Shown: positions 21,701 through 33,420 of the stretch, piece after piece
Layout of the letters: the number at the start of each line of letters is the position of its first letter
Numbering within the stretch: position 1 is the first letter of the stretch
DNA from: Erodium maritimum
Lineage: Eukaryota > Streptophyta > Magnoliopsida > Geraniales > Geraniaceae
DNA: 64,000 bases
Direction: 5' to 3'
Assembly (NCBI GenBank): GCA_963921825.1
Contig: OY997588.1
Span: 9,562,001-9,626,000 of the forward strand
Position numbers and translations under genes: made by a program
The notes under the pieces: generated by a model
Told to the model about the DNA's origin: nothing
The model's input: the letters and a program-made list of their open reading frames with translations, nothing else
Databases searched by the model: none

Positions 21701-24700
21701 GAACAATATACATAAAACAACATCACTAAACAATGGAAGTTTAGAATTGATGATATTGTGTTACTTTCAGCATAAATAGTGCAGCATGTTATTTATTTAT
21801 TAAAAATACAGGAAAGTTCTAAAATGTTTTCCATTCCTGAGATGGTACAAAAAACATCTCAAATGAAGTTCAATACGCATTGCATCTTTCTAGTATTTTT
21901 ATGGATGCACACTTGTTTTATAAAGAGCAAGTTGAAAATACATTTCTGTTAATTTTTAGCCCGATGTCTCTCAGGCTCCCTCTCTTCGAAGCTTTATCTT
22001 ACATTGACAAAGAAAAGCTAACTTTCTTTATAGAGAGCATCACTTGATATCTTTCCCACGGATCTTAATTCCTATATAAGCATTTTGTTTCCACTGTTTG
22101 CGACAAATTATATTTTGGATCCTGGCCGCCTTTGTTTTATGCATCCAGGACCAATATAATTCATTATGAGTGTCCTTTTGGCCCATAGTTTGGACAAGCA
22201 TGATGCAAGCCTAAAATACAACCATCCAAACAAGAAATATCTTATAAGAAAGGTGACAGTGTGGCTATTGCATCTCATTTTTTCGAATTTTGATATTGAA
22301 CTGCTGACACTAATGCCCTAAATTTCTCTAAGAGTTGGGCTAGTAGACTAAGAATTTACCATTCATAGCAAATTATGTAACGACACAATATGTCTAATTC
22401 AATCTGAGAAGATACGATACAGGGAAATATACCATCATCATCTCGAATCCTAAAATTTAAAAACGATGACACACACAAATGTTTATTTAAACATTTATAC
22501 CCATTGCAATGCAAACAGTGCCAGTGTTACACTCTTCCAGATCATAACAGAAACAAAAGCACATCAAAGACTTAAGAATTGCAACTTGATTTGAAAAAGA
22601 AAATCCACTGCCCAATTTATGCCTGCCATAGGTGATACCTTTAAATTAATCCAAGCATAAGGCAATCCAGTAGGTGTATCAAATGCAGATAGAAAGCGTT
22701 TCCCTAAATCTTCTGCCAGATAAAGTAGTTGATTCTTGTATATTCCTTGAACCAACCTGTTTGTAGAATCAGTTGCAAGAATATGAGCAGAAACAAGTCC
22801 TCCAAGAACTCTAATGTTGCACTACACAATAGGGGTCAAGTGGAAAAGAACACTATTAAAATAATTCAAGATAAACGTCACCACAACAATAAATTTTAAC
22901 TATACAAAACTGCATTCAGCAAGCTCAATGAATTTTGTGTTTCCACCATGTTGAAACTATACAACATAAAGCTTTAAATCCACTAACACAGCTACAATTT
23001 CTTGCTTATGAAGAAACTTCGGAGTATAATACCTCAAATAGATTTATCCTTGCATCAACATCAAATGATAAATTCTTTGAAAGCCAGAGAACAGCCCTTT
23101 CAAATTCTGTGTTGTTACCTAAGATAACAAGGCTGAGAGACAGAAGGTTTCTTAGTAGAGCAAACCAAGCAAACAGCATATTAAAGTAAGAGACTAGAAA
23201 ATTCAGCAATTAGACAATGCTATAGAAAGCAATTTTTGCAGTTTATGATATGTGCATATCATTCATCTGGGTAGTGAAGTGAAAAGTTAAATAAGCAAAA
23301 AGAAGTCTAAAAATGTCAGGAAAAAATGGATTCCTGCCTCTGTTTTTCCTCCCTAACTGTAGAAATGCACTATTTTTCGTTTCTTTTCTTTTTCTGACTT
23401 TTCAGTATCATCCAACTAACTTGAATAACTTAACTTTCTTTTTTTCCAGTACAAAGGAGTAAAGAAGATGCAGAGAGTAAATAGGAAAAAATGGAAAGAA
23501 AAATAAAATCTAAACTCAGCCAACATATAAGGACAAATTATTAATGCATAGAACTTGGAGTGTTTCAATGTTTCAGTTTTCTTCTAACACCATAGCTTAT
23601 CTAACAAAAAAAAACATGAAGATTGGATTGTTGCAATATCACATAAGTTTCCTTCCTTCGATAAGTTTTGTTTTGTATTAAGTATGAGAAGTATAGTAGT
23701 TTTCTAAGGAGTTCGGGGTTCAAAGGTATAGTAGTTTTCTTTAGAGTTAGAGACAACAGTATGAGAAAAATTAAAGGTAATGAATCCTATGTTTTTACAT
23801 TATTTCACTCCTCGAATTGCTCTTGCATTTTCTCAATTTGATTGCAATACTATGTAAGATAATAACTACATTTTTCAAGAAAGTTGATGGTACATATCTA
23901 CATCTCACACCATTAAGTTAGGTTAAAGAGCTGTGGCCACAACCTCATTAATTGTAATATGCATTTGTTCATGTAACAAATACCTGGATAGTGATTCAAT
24001 GAGCGTAAGTGCTGATCCATTATAGTTTTGGGGTAAATGTTCAAGCTGAAAATGATACAGTAGCAGTTACTTTACCCCCAAAGTTACAATCTTTTTACAA
24101 GTGATAGAAAGGAAGCCTACCTTAAGATTCCCAAGTTCACTAAGGGAGTTGGTGAAAGATTTGGTAAGAGGCCTTAGTTCGTCACGCTGTCAAAGAACAC
24201 ATTACACATATATACCATGCAAAGATATGACGATGAATACAACACTGAAGAACGTGAACTGACCGGAAATGCATAAGTCATGTAGTTGTCGTATGCATGG
24301 TAAAACCTGCAAAAACAGAAAACACCTCACTCAGGCATTCAAATGATCACTTGACCCTACATACAACATGGTATCAAATGCAAATTATTACACATTTAAA
24401 TATACAACAATATCTACAGTTGCCTCTCCCACCATTCCCTACCTAAACCCAAAACAGCACAAGGGTACCAAGTTTGCAAAAATTGTCCCCATTACACAAA
24501 TAGGCAATGGCTAACCGCTAAGACAACCAGTAAATATCACAGCCAAAAACATCCGAGAAGGCACTACCAATCATTATCCACAATACCCATGGCTAATTAT
24601 GTGCTAAGAACAAAATCATCGGAATAGTCACTTGCTATTCGACATAAAATCAACCAGCACAAATTCAAATAAGAAGAAGCCGAAATCAAATGGGTATTTG

Positions 24701-24847
24701 AGAAATTACATACATCTTGCGGACTTTCTCTCTCATGTGAATCCTCTTAGCCGCCCAGCGAGAATCGGGCAGAGAGGAAGATGACTGTAAGGCGGGAGAG
24801 ATGACGAAGAACACGAGAACCCATGTAAAAAAATTGCGACCAAACAT
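18789..24847 (-). CDS. MNS5: EDEM-type alpha-mannosidase-like protein (GH47), MNS5-like
   Basis: Fifteen exons fit with GT..AG borders: 24714-24847, 24264-24306, 24121-24186, 23984-24045, 23033-23132, 22639-22821, 21516-21564, 21251-21430, 20876-20996, 20707-20788, 20525-20610, 19901-20001, 19584-19725, 19355-19505 and 18789-18992. They total 1704 nt and 567 residues, close to Arabidopsis MNS5. A signal peptide or anchor occupies residues 1-22. The GH47 domain follows, with FYHAYDNYMTYAFP, LILEMGALSRLTGDPR, SSGIGAGVDSFYEYLLK, GPWYHEADMRTG and the calcium-site motif FTTEGHPLPV. The final exon is cysteine-rich (residues ~500-567). EDEM/MNS4-5 proteins act in the ER and trim mannose from misfolded glycoproteins to mark them for ERAD. 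Large introns hold SINE-like repeats. MNS5 rather than MNS4 is inferred from length only. Confidence 0.92.
19058..19330 (+). mobile_element. tRNA-derived SINE-like repeat in MNS5-like intron
   Basis: TGTCCAATTGG resembles an RNA polymerase III A box and GGATTCAAGTCC a B box, about 35 bp apart. The body shares CTTCTACATAAGGG and related phrases with the second copy at 20120-20470. It lies in the last intron, opposite to the gene's strand. Confidence 0.45.
20120..20470 (+). mobile_element. Second SINE-like repeat in MNS5-like intron
   Basis: TGTCCAACTGG (A box-like) and GGTTCAAGTCT (B box-like) start a body that shares CTTCTACATAAGGG and the tail phrase TTGATACA with the copy at 19058-19330. 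Inside it, 20233-20323 holds three near-identical tandem units of about 30 bp containing CAGCCCTTGTTGGGCCTC, which lengthens this copy. Confidence 0.45.
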
Positions 24848-25490
24848 GTTTGCGAAATCAAAATGGAGTGTTGGGTATCGGGTATAGATCTGATTGATGC
24901 AATTGCAAGCTATCCACGGACTCAGTGGGTATGCTGAGCAATTGCATTAGACGAAAAAGGTGAAGATGTCGGCGACAGAGAAGACTAATTGAGTTCTTAA
25001 CGTCAGCGATGGGGGAATTTGAGAATGATCAGGATTCAGCTGTTGAAATGGGTTGGTAGCTGGATATTCAGAGCCAATCAGAGGGGTAGAAATCGGTCAA
25101 CGAACCTGTATCGATCTAACCTTGTGTTTTTACTCCCCTTTTTACAATCTTAGATAAATTGTTTACAGTCTCGCACACATTTGTGTTCATTGTTCCAATT
25201 AATTTTCAATTAATTTGAACAAGAAAAAAATGCATTATAAGACAGTGAGGTATCACAAAAAATAGTAAGGTTAGTGAGATGAAAAAACCCACATAGTTAA
25301 GGTAGTGAGATGAAAATATCCCTAAAAAATAAAATAAAAAATACATACATATCTAAATCTACCCCCTCATATCTAATCTTATTCTCTACATAAACTTTTT
25401 CATCTTCTACAACCACGATTTTCAGTTCGTGATTCAATGTCGTTTGAATCTGGTCATGGTGGTTGATGGCAAGGCGAGAGAAACCATCTA
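24848..25490. other. Intergenic: MNS5-like promoter side
   Basis: This holds the 5' UTR and promoter of the glycosidase gene (24848 to roughly 25100), then AT-rich DNA. No gene is supported. Confidence 0.4.
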
Positions 25491-25499
25491 GTTGTGGTG

Positions 25500-26070
25500 G
25501 CAGATGGCGAAAAGGGGGGACCGCGGGGGAGATGAATATCTGGTCTTCTTTCACGACAGTTATAGAGCTTTCCGACGTGATCTCTCCACTTTAGTCTTCT
25601 TTCACGGCAGATCCGAAGGTCTCAGGTCGGCTTATTCTCTACCTTTCAAATCGAAGCTTCGTCTACATCTGAAATCGTCGGTACGAGAAGTTCATCGCCT
25701 TGGAAGAAGCTCATGACGTCTACGAAGAGTCAAAGTACCATCCATTGTATTAGTACGGTTACCTCTATTGTGGGTCGTCTCTGAATGGTGATCTAAACGC
25801 AACGAAAATGCGGGAGTGGATGACCTACCACGTCTGGTTTTTGGATCCATCTCGCATTTTGTGATCCACGATGTCAGAGGGGTGTCGCAGTTCGTGGTGG
25901 TAAAGGATTGTCTCCATTTCTATTATCATAGCAAGAACTGGACTTTCTACTTCGATGTCGACGAGTACATCTACTTGTCGGACGAAAACACTTGATTCAG
26001 AGTTGTCCGATTTTACTCGGTTTACTATTGAACAATACTCAATGTTCAGCTCACTCTACTTAAACGATTC
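25500..26070 (+). pseudogene. GT92 (galactan synthase GALS-like) gene fragment
   Basis: Translating the plus strand in shifting frames gives consecutive phrases of the plant GT92/DUF23 galactan beta-1,4-galactosyltransferase family. They are LEEAHDVYEESKYHP, YCGSSLNGDLNATKMREW, MTYHVWFLDPSR, the metal-site-like FYFDVDEYIYLSDE, and SDFTRFTIEQYSM. At least two stops (a TAG after the HPLY phrase near 25750 and a TGA near 25860) and frameshifts separate them, and the N-terminal membrane region and C-terminus are missing. Members act in the Golgi on pectic galactan. It is immediately followed by LINE-like DNA. Confidence 0.6.
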
Positions 26071-26094
26071 AACTTAAGACGATAATAAGTACTA

Positions 26095-27043
26095 AATTGA
26101 CCGTTAAAGTTGGAATACTTGGCTTTCACAGCGACTTCCTACGGGGTTTTTGGTGGCTGGTCTTTGTAGTTGGAAAAGAGGGGTCCGGAGGAGTGGGTCT
26201 GAGTCTTCTCTTCCCCGGCTTGGTTCGGGGTCGAGTGGGAGGACTTTCTCCTCGCGGAGATTGTTACGTTTCTGGGCCTTTGCTCGCCGACTTGCTGCTG
26301 GATCGGACCTGAGATGCAGTAGCTCGACTTGAAGCCGTTTTGTCCGGGCGCGTGCCGATTCAGTTCCGGGTTGGATGGCTTTTCATCGCCTTGTTGGTGA
26401 TTGGTTGCGGCTCTGCTTCGTTTTCGTTTCCAGGGCTTTTGTGGCTGGACCTCGCTTTCGGATCTGCAGTACCATGTAAATTTCTTCCCCCTCTTTCATT
26501 CTGAGTGTTTCTTCCATTCCTCAATCACGGGTAATGGTTGGGGCCTCACGATTTCGCGGTGATGGTCGTCGTAAGGAGTTGTGCTTTGAGCCTTATTTGA
26601 AGAAATTTTCAGTTTTGAGGGAGGGGAAGGGGGTTTTCGATCTGTATTTCTCGGAGGAGTGTGCTCGTTCGGCGGCGGGTTAGGTTGTGGTTGCTTGGGC
26701 TGATTCACTGTCGGGGCGAAGTTCTTCGTTTTGTTCTGTTTTGGGCTTCTTTGTTTCATTTTGGGTATCTTAGACCTGGTTAAGTTGGTGTGTATTTGTT
26801 TTAGTTTCGACTTGTTTAGGTTTTGTTTGAGTTGCTGCCCTTGTTGGCCTGTTGTTCTTCATGTTAGACAGATATGATTCTGAGACCAATGTTTTATTTC
26901 TCCCCTTGTTGGGAGGTTTGAGACCGTTCTTACGGTGCTCTTTGGTTGTAAGTTTCACTTGAGAACCTGGTCCTTTCCTTTTCCTAAAACTTATTGGGAA
27001 GGTTTTATAAAATAAAAAATTGATGATCAAAGAAAAAAAAAAA
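26095..27043 (+). mobile_element. LINE-like non-autonomous retroelement with A tail
   Basis: A GC-richer leader-like stretch (26140-26500) is joined to a T-rich 3' UTR ending in TGATGATCAAAG and an A run at 27031-27043. No endonuclease or reverse transcriptase frame lies between. The architecture (5' leader joined directly to 3' tail) matches the larger element at 44316-48941. Target-site duplications were not found, so the left limit is a guess. Confidence 0.4.
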
Positions 27044-28660
27044 CTGGAGTGCATATGTTGGAGAGACCGGAAGTACGTCGTACATGCCAAGAAAACTATC
27101 TTGAATCCTTGTAGATCATAGATCTAGATTTTATTTGTACTTTTTATTTTAATTGTAATTTGGTTTTGATTCTAATTTTAATTTCAAATAATTTGATTAA
27201 TTATTTCTTATAATTAATAAAGTTACTTTAAACTTATCAAAATAATCAGATTTTTTTGTAAAATACAATTTCAAAAATTAAATGAAATTAAAAAAATGGA
27301 TAAGAATTATGAATTAGTTAAAAAAATATATAGCGACATTATTAAAAGTTAATTAAAACATTAATGGATTCGTAAATAATTAATAATGAAAAGGGTTAAA
27401 ATAGTCTTCAACTTATAAGCGTAATTTAAATTGAAATGCAAAAGGGTAAAACACTCCTTTCACATCATTTTGTTAGTTTTTAACCCCAAATTTAAAAGGT
27501 CCTAGACCGAACAAAAGCGTATCAAATTGGTCATTTTCAAACATGAAGGACCTTAAGATATGTGGATCAAACAAAAGAGTATCAAAAGATATTTAACCCT
27601 TAAAATTATGGATTGACAATTGTGTGATTTCAAGAATTTCCATTTTTCGGGACAGGACGCAGAACGGGAGGTAGGGTTCATCCATACTATCTATGAGGCC
27701 CACGACTGAACCCAGGACTTCCAGGGTGCTAGATCGTAACGGGCTTGACTTTCCAGGAACTAGTTGTGGCTACCGCGATAGGGGGTGCATCCTCCTACCC
27801 AGTACACAAGGGTGTTGCTTCGGTCCCCAGGTATGGAGAAGATTCTCGGCCGCATCCTCAATCTGGTCTGGTGGATAACAAAGGGAAGGGGAAAGTGGTA
27901 GATAGGGAGGTTGAACCGTCACTACGGAGTAGGACATCATCCGTTAATAGAGAGAACACCTATCGATTTTCACATTCATAAGGAGAGGACATATCCCGTT
28001 ACCGGTCCCCACCCTCTGATGATAAGTGGAGCTCTCTGGTACGGGAGGGGTCATGTGCAGATCTCGACCTTCTCCTAGGAATTTTCCTTAATGTTCCTAA
28101 TCGGGAGGATGGGGGAGAAGCCCTTGGGCATCCACACCCGATTATGAGATCTCTTTCAGGTCTGAAAAGTAGCGAATTGAGGATTTATTGGTCATGGATT
28201 CAGAGGACTCGACACACTCTGATGGAGCTTCTAGGACAACGATGGAAGCGGCAAGCACCCCCGTCTCGCCCAATGATGATCGACAATGTTGGTAAGGGGT
28301 TTGCAGGTATCACTGTCTCACTGGTCGTATGGTGGCATATTTTCCACCAAGTACCGGCACGGCACCTCTCTAACTTCTCGGGAGCCAGCATTCCAATGTT
28401 TTTAGAGCTCTCATCTATCATTCGAGGTAGGACGACACACGCCAAAACCGAGAGTACTCAGTCCGTCAAGTTGCCAATTTTATTCCGGCAATTGATCTGC
28501 TCAATCCTAGTTCCCTGTCATCAGTAATTGTATCAATTGCATCGATTGCTATCATAACATCATCCTAAGAATACGCAACGGTTCAATAAATAAGTATCTT
28601 TTTCATTTTCTTAATAATGGCGGTCTGTTTCGAGTTGTGTTTTTACACAATTTTACTTGT
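27044..28660. other. AT-rich spacer and unassigned coding-like debris
   Basis: Positions 27100-27640 are AT-rich without a gene. Positions 27640-28530 are more GC-balanced and contain short open stretches on the plus strand (27693-27981, 28144-28527) with no domain I recognise and several stops. It may be an old retroelement ORF, but no motif supports a class. Confidence 0.3.
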
Positions 28661-28996
28661 TAATTTACGTGTTCACAGTTCAAAAGAAAAATAATGTCCT
28701 TTTCTAGAGGGAAAAAGAATTGAGATATGATAATGGAATAAAACCAAGATATCCAACAAATAGAGGAATAATGGATTAATTTGAGCAGATGTCGGCTCTA
28801 CTTTACAAACATAAACACCTTGATTGATTGCATGCAAAGACAGAGTTGTGTAATATAAAATTGTAGATAATGGCCAATCATTCAATATTACCAAACCCCA
28901 CTCCTTGTCCTTGGCTTGCACAAGCACACACCTTTCACTTTCACAAACAACCAACTCTCATGGATTGGCTACTTCTCAAAACCTCATTCATACCCC

Positions 28997-29099
28997 AATT
29001 AATCTCTGAGATTAGATTAGTACACCTCTTCTCACAATTAATCTCTGAGATTAGATTAGTACACCTCTTCTCACAATTAATCTCTGAGATTGGATTAGT
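28997..29099. repeat. 39-bp tandem repeat, 2.6 copies
   Basis: Units start at 28997, 29036 and 29075 and share AATTAATCTCTGAGATTAGA; the first two are identical and the third is partial with one change. It lies downstream of the U-box gene, outside its coding region. Confidence 0.9.
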
Positions 29100-29323
29100 G
29101 TCAAACCTTGCCTTGCGTGCCATAATTGAACTTGATTACATAAAATCTGTTCTTTACAACATTGAACACCTTCTAACACTAACTGTTTTTACAGATTCAA
29201 TCCTTGATCCTTCCACAATGTTAGAGAAAACCCCAGAGCCAAGCTCCTGTCCCCTAATTAAAACATAAACTAGAGTGACAATGCAAAATAATTACCCAAA
29301 AAAATATATTTAAAAAAACAAAA

Positions 29324-30913
29324 TCAGAAGTTAGTGGAATTTGGACCCAGCCGGTACCGCGAACCGCCGCCGGCGCCGGACTCCAGAATGCCTTCCCAAT
29401 CCACCGACTCCTCCCCATCGCCGGCGTTCCTGGTCTTCATCATCTGCAGGATCCTCTTGGCCTTCTCTCTGGCCCTCTCGCTCCCTTTCTCCTCCACCTC
29501 CCTCAGCACCTCCACGGCCCTCGCCTCCTTCGCCAGCCCCTTGAACCTCAAGCTCCCGTGGCTCAGCGCGTACAGCGCCGCCACGCAGTTCTCTCTCCCC
29601 GACTCCGTCTCCAGCTCCCCGCCCCTCAGCATCCCCACCAGGCACGCCACCGCATTCCCGTCCAGCATCGCCGACCGACCCTCCACGCTCGTCGCCAGGT
29701 TGCACAGCACCAGCAGCACGCGGCTCGCCAGGTCCGTCGTCCTCACCATCGCCAGCAGAGTCGGCACAGCCCCCAGCTTTATCAGCTTCGCCTTGTTGCT
29801 CTGTATCAAGGTCAGATGGTACAGCGCCAGGGCCGAGTCGTGCCGAGTCCGCTCGCTCTCTGACCGCAGCGCGTGCATCAGCGGCTGCAACGCGCCCAGC
29901 ACCCCAATCGCCATCTTGTTGTCTTCCTCCAGCGCCAGGCTGAACAACGCGCCGGCCGCGTGCTCCTGCGACTCGTTGAAACCGCCTTTCAACAGGTCTA
30001 TTATCGGAGGAACGAAGCCCGACCGTACGATTTTCACCTTATTCGCCCTCTCCAGAGACAGATTCACCACCGTCGCCACCGCGTTTGTTTGCACCACGTT
30101 GTACCGGGACGCCAGGAGCGGCCGCAGCGCCGCCATCACCACAGGACTGCAGATGGACACCCGTGTCTCCTCCTTCGTCCTCGTCATTTTCCGGAGCGAA
30201 ATCACCGCTTCTTCTTGCTCCGAAACCTCGCTGCTCTTCAATCTGGCCACGATTTCGTATTCCTCGGGAGAGGAATTAACTGGGTTCAACAATCTAAGGT
30301 CGTTCTGGGTGATTTCCGACGAGGACGAAGAAGATGAGTAGCAGGAAGGTCGGGTCGCTAGGTGTAGAGGAGTGGGTGGGCACACCGTCACGATTACCGA
30401 TTCCTCGGAGGAGCTGGAGTAGAAATGGTTGACTTTGGGGCTGAGCTCCGTCGTGGCGTGGGTAAAGAGAACCGGCGGCTTGTCCGCGACGCCATCTAGT
30501 AGCTCCCTCTCGGAAACCCTAATCTGGGGTTCGGAAAATGCCCTTTCTGAAACTGCCATTGATCCGCGTACGAGCTTCTCGACGGAGGCGTAATCGGTCG
30601 GAGACGGCGGCTCGAGCTGGTGACCGTCAAACCAGCTACGAATCGTGGACTTGAAGGCCAAATTGGGGATAATAGCAGAGAAATCGGGCTGAGAGCCGTC
30701 GTCGAGAGTGGGGACGTACCCAAAGTCCCTGCACACCTGGACGGAGATGCGGTCGAAGGTATGGCCGGAGGCGACGACGACAGGGTCGGACATGAGAGAG
30801 CCGGAGATGGGACAAGTAAATTCTTTGGGGGGTTGGATGTCATCGGGCTTGGGAACCGAAGGAGAGCGGTGGTAGAAAGAAATCTTCCACCTGTGCTTTC
30901 CATTACCGCCCAT
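29324..30913 (-). CDS. Plant U-box E3 ubiquitin ligase with ARM repeats, PUB38-like
   Basis: This is a single-exon gene of 529 residues starting at the ATG at 30911-30913. A short basic N-terminus precedes the U-box (residues ~28-100, PPKEFTCPISGSLMSDPV, GHTFDRISVQ). A serine-rich linker follows (~165-215), then about five armadillo repeats (~220-500, for example QTNAVATVVNLSLE and GALFSLALEEDNKMAIG). The U-box recruits the E2 enzyme and the ARM repeats bind substrate or membrane partners. The length and U-box-then-ARM layout without a UND domain fit the PUB38/39/40 group. The gene is notably GC-rich compared with its surroundings, which creates long open frames on the opposite strand. Confidence 0.93.
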   Translation of the reverse strand: MGGNGKHRWKISFYHRSPSVPKPDDIQPPKEFTCPISGSLMSDPVVVASGHTFDRISVQVCRDFGYVPTLDDGSQPDFSAIIPNLAFKSTIRSWFDGHQLEPPSPTDYASVEKLVRGSMAVSERAFSEPQIRVSERELLDGVADKPPVLFTHATTELSPKVNHFYSSSSEESVIVTVCPPTPLHLATRPSCYSSSSSSSEITQNDLRLLNPVNSSPEEYEIVARLKSSEVSEQEEAVISLRKMTRTKEETRVSICSPVVMAALRPLLASRYNVVQTNAVATVVNLSLERANKVKIVRSGFVPPIIDLLKGGFNESQEHAAGALFSLALEEDNKMAIGVLGALQPLMHALRSESERTRHDSALALYHLTLIQSNKAKLIKLGAVPTLLAMVRTTDLASRVLLVLCNLATSVEGRSAMLDGNAVACLVGMLRGGELETESGRENCVAALYALSHGSLRFKGLAKEARAVEVLREVEEKGSERAREKAKRILQMMKTRNAGDGEESVDWEGILESGAGGGSRYRLGPNSTNF

Positions 30914-31199
30914 AGTTGAGCTAGAGCTGGAGCTTCAATGGAGGCGGACAAAAATGAGTGGGTAAAGATTGGAGATTGAGAAAGTGGGTTGAGGGTGGAA
31001 TTTAGAATTTTGTTGGGAGCATAGGATGAGCTGAAGGGGAGGATACGGAGGCGAAGACTGGATCTGGGAGGTTTTGGGGATGACGAAGGTAGAGGTCGGA
31101 GACGACCGAGTCTACGGAGACAGAGGGTGGGAGGATTGACTATGTGTTATGTCGTCGCTAGGCTTGAGGGGCAATATAGGAAGAAGATGAGAGTTTAGT

Positions 31200-31700
31200 G
31201 TTAACAGTAAATAAATGAAATAGTTTCTTGGTATTAGTGTGTGTATATTGTATTAGAATTAGAATAGGAGTTGATTTGTGTTTTGACATTTCAAGGCTTG
31301 ACCAGACCAGCATGTGGCTGTGACCGACGTGGGTCTATTGTTTCTCTGTATTAAAATGAAATTTTCCTTTCTATTTATTATAAAATCCATTTTTATTTAT
31401 TTAAAAATCATTTTATTTATTATAAATTCAGTTTTATTTATTTAAAAATCAATTTATTTATTATAAAATCGGTTTTTATTTTTTAAAATCAATTTTATTT
31501 TTTTAAAATCACATTTTTATTATAAAATCAGTTTTTATTTTTTAAAATCAATTTAATTTTAAAAGAATCAGATTTTTTTCACTTATTATTTTTTAATTAC
31601 AATTTTTTTTATCATAAATTTCTTTTTATGAACATGATTTAACCCCTCCATCCAGTATTCAATACTCACTTCATATTTTCTTTTCAATTTAATACCTCTT
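31200..31700. other. AT-rich intergenic with degenerate short repeats
   Basis: From 31370 to 31590 the sequence is a run of degenerate units containing TTTTATTTATTTAAAAATCA and TATAAAATCAG. No gene is seen. The stretch just right of 30914 holds the U-box gene's 5' UTR and promoter. Confidence 0.5.
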
Positions 31701-31702
31701 GT

Positions 31703-32274
31703 TAGGGGTGGGCATTGAGTAGTTAACCACCCAATGAAACCCTTTGCGAACCCAATCCGATATTACCGGTTTAACATATCTTGGAACCGGCCCCAACCCA
31801 AAAACCAATTTTTTACAGTGAAAGCAACCAGTTCGCTGACCGGTTGGTTAGTGGTTTTAACCAACCAATCACTTTTCCACATGTAAGTACAAATTTAGAT
31901 ACCAATAACCATACGCATATTTCTATTTCAAGCCAAAACATATTACTACATTCTCCAAAACAAAAGAAAAATTATATATGAGTCATCGTGTTCTATGTTA
32001 GTAATCCGTGTGACACAAAAGAGTGCTCATGGGTCATTCATTTATATCAGATCAGTGGTTATTATGAAGCCACGTGTATATAATGAACAGTACCGGTTTG
32101 GTTGGTTAACCGATGGTTTGGTGTTTCAAGAACCGACAACCAACCGTTAATTTTTCGGTTCGATCGTCAAGAACCCGCAACCAACCGTTAACTTTTCGGT
32201 TTCGGGTTTTCCGGTGCGGTTTGCGGTTGGTGGTGGTTGGTTTTAGCGTTTTCGGTTTTTTTTGCCCACCCCTA
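31703..32274. mobile_element. Non-autonomous hAT element (MITE), 572 bp
   Basis: Perfect 12-bp inverted repeats TAGGGGTGGGCA lie at both ends, with a perfect 8-bp duplication CCTCTTGT at 31695-31702 and 32275-32282, the hAT signature. The inside holds many GGTTGGTT/AACCAACC-type phrases on both strands, as in known plant hAT MITEs, and no transposase. Confidence 0.93.
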
Positions 32275-32777
32275 CCTCTTGTCTTCTCCGTTCTTTTTCT
32301 CCCTTATCAATTTTTGTCCCTTCAATTTACTCGCTTCTTAAATTCTTAAATTTCGTCATGTTCTTTTTTGATTTTTCATGACTGTTTTCAAAACAAATCT
32401 AAAGGAGAAAAAAATCACAATCCAATTACGGGAAAAACCAAAAATCGAACAACACAGATTTGAATAACACGAGCAATAAAGGAAAAATGAAAAATCAGAT
32501 CTGAACAATAAGGGAAAAACGAACAGATCTGAGCTCAAGACCCCTCTCCTCGGAAGACCCTAAAACCTGGCACCTCAACATGCCCACCTCCTGCAATTGA
32601 GGTTTTCAGCATCGAGAACGGTACTGCGCCAGCTGAAAAAGTGTTCCTGGTTCCAGAGGCGGATCCAGAAATTTATTTCAGGATATGCCACCAGTAATTA
32701 TTAAATATAAATACATAGAAAATCAACAATATCAAAATATATTATTACTGTATGATCAAATATACTAATATTTTAAA

Positions 32778-33010
32778 GAGTTAATATCATAAAGCACCAC
32801 GCAAGTATACACTTTTTTCAAATAACAATTAAGTTACGATTTTTTCATGTGGCACACCTATGTACCAACAAATTATTAAAGTTTGTTGATACATAGGTGT
32901 GCCACATGAAAAAATAGTTGATACATAAGTGTGCCACATGAAAAAAATCATAACTTAGTGTGTTATTTGAAAAATGTGTATACTTGTGTGGTGTTTTATG
33001 ATATTAACCC
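32778..33010. mobile_element. Mutator-like MITE with long inverted repeats, 233 bp
   Basis: The two halves are long imperfect inverted repeats starting G(A/G)GTTAATATCATAAA and running about 90 bp each, so the element folds back almost entirely. A perfect 9-bp duplication TATTTTAAA lies at 32769-32777 and 33011-33019; 9 bp is the Mutator-superfamily length. One internal segment carrying GTGCCACATGAAAAAA is duplicated in tandem. Confidence 0.85.
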
Positions 33011-33225
33011 TATTTTAAATTACAATTCAAATATAAATATAAAATTCTAGTCCAAATGTAATTGAATTCTCATCCTATTCATACCTTGCAACACATACTA
33101 AAATTGTTAACCATACTAATCCGCTCTTTTACAATTTACTTATTACTTAATAAAATTATTTACTAACTTTTAGTTAAAGCCAAAAACCTAAACATACACA
33201 TACTAACAAAATTAATTTTTGTTAC

Positions 33226-33420
33226 AAAAGTTCAAGTCCAAACTAAGAAGTTGAATGCCTGAATATCAGTTCAAGTCCAAACTAAGAAGTTGTTACAAAA
33301 TTAAGAAGTTGAATGCCTGAATATGAGTTCAAGTTCAAGTCCAAACTAAGAAGTTGTTACAAAATTAACTTTTGGTGAATGCCTGAATATGAGTTTGAGC
33401 TCCAAACTAAGAAGTCCAAA
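33226..33420. repeat. Degenerate direct repeats inside the hAT element
   Basis: GTTCAAGTCCAAACTAAGAA recurs at least three times, and GAATGCCTGAATAT at least three times, with variable spacing. It looks like local duplication inside the element. Confidence 0.75.

Noticed and set aside
28997-29099. CRISPR-like array
   Set aside because: The units are directly adjacent without unique spacers and the genome is a plant; the same applies to the arrays at 46984-47395 and 50418-50615.
29334-30341. Long 335-codon open frame on the plus strand
   Set aside because: It is the antisense of the GC-rich U-box/ARM gene, which has clear domains on the minus strand; the plus-strand product is low-complexity serine/proline sequence.
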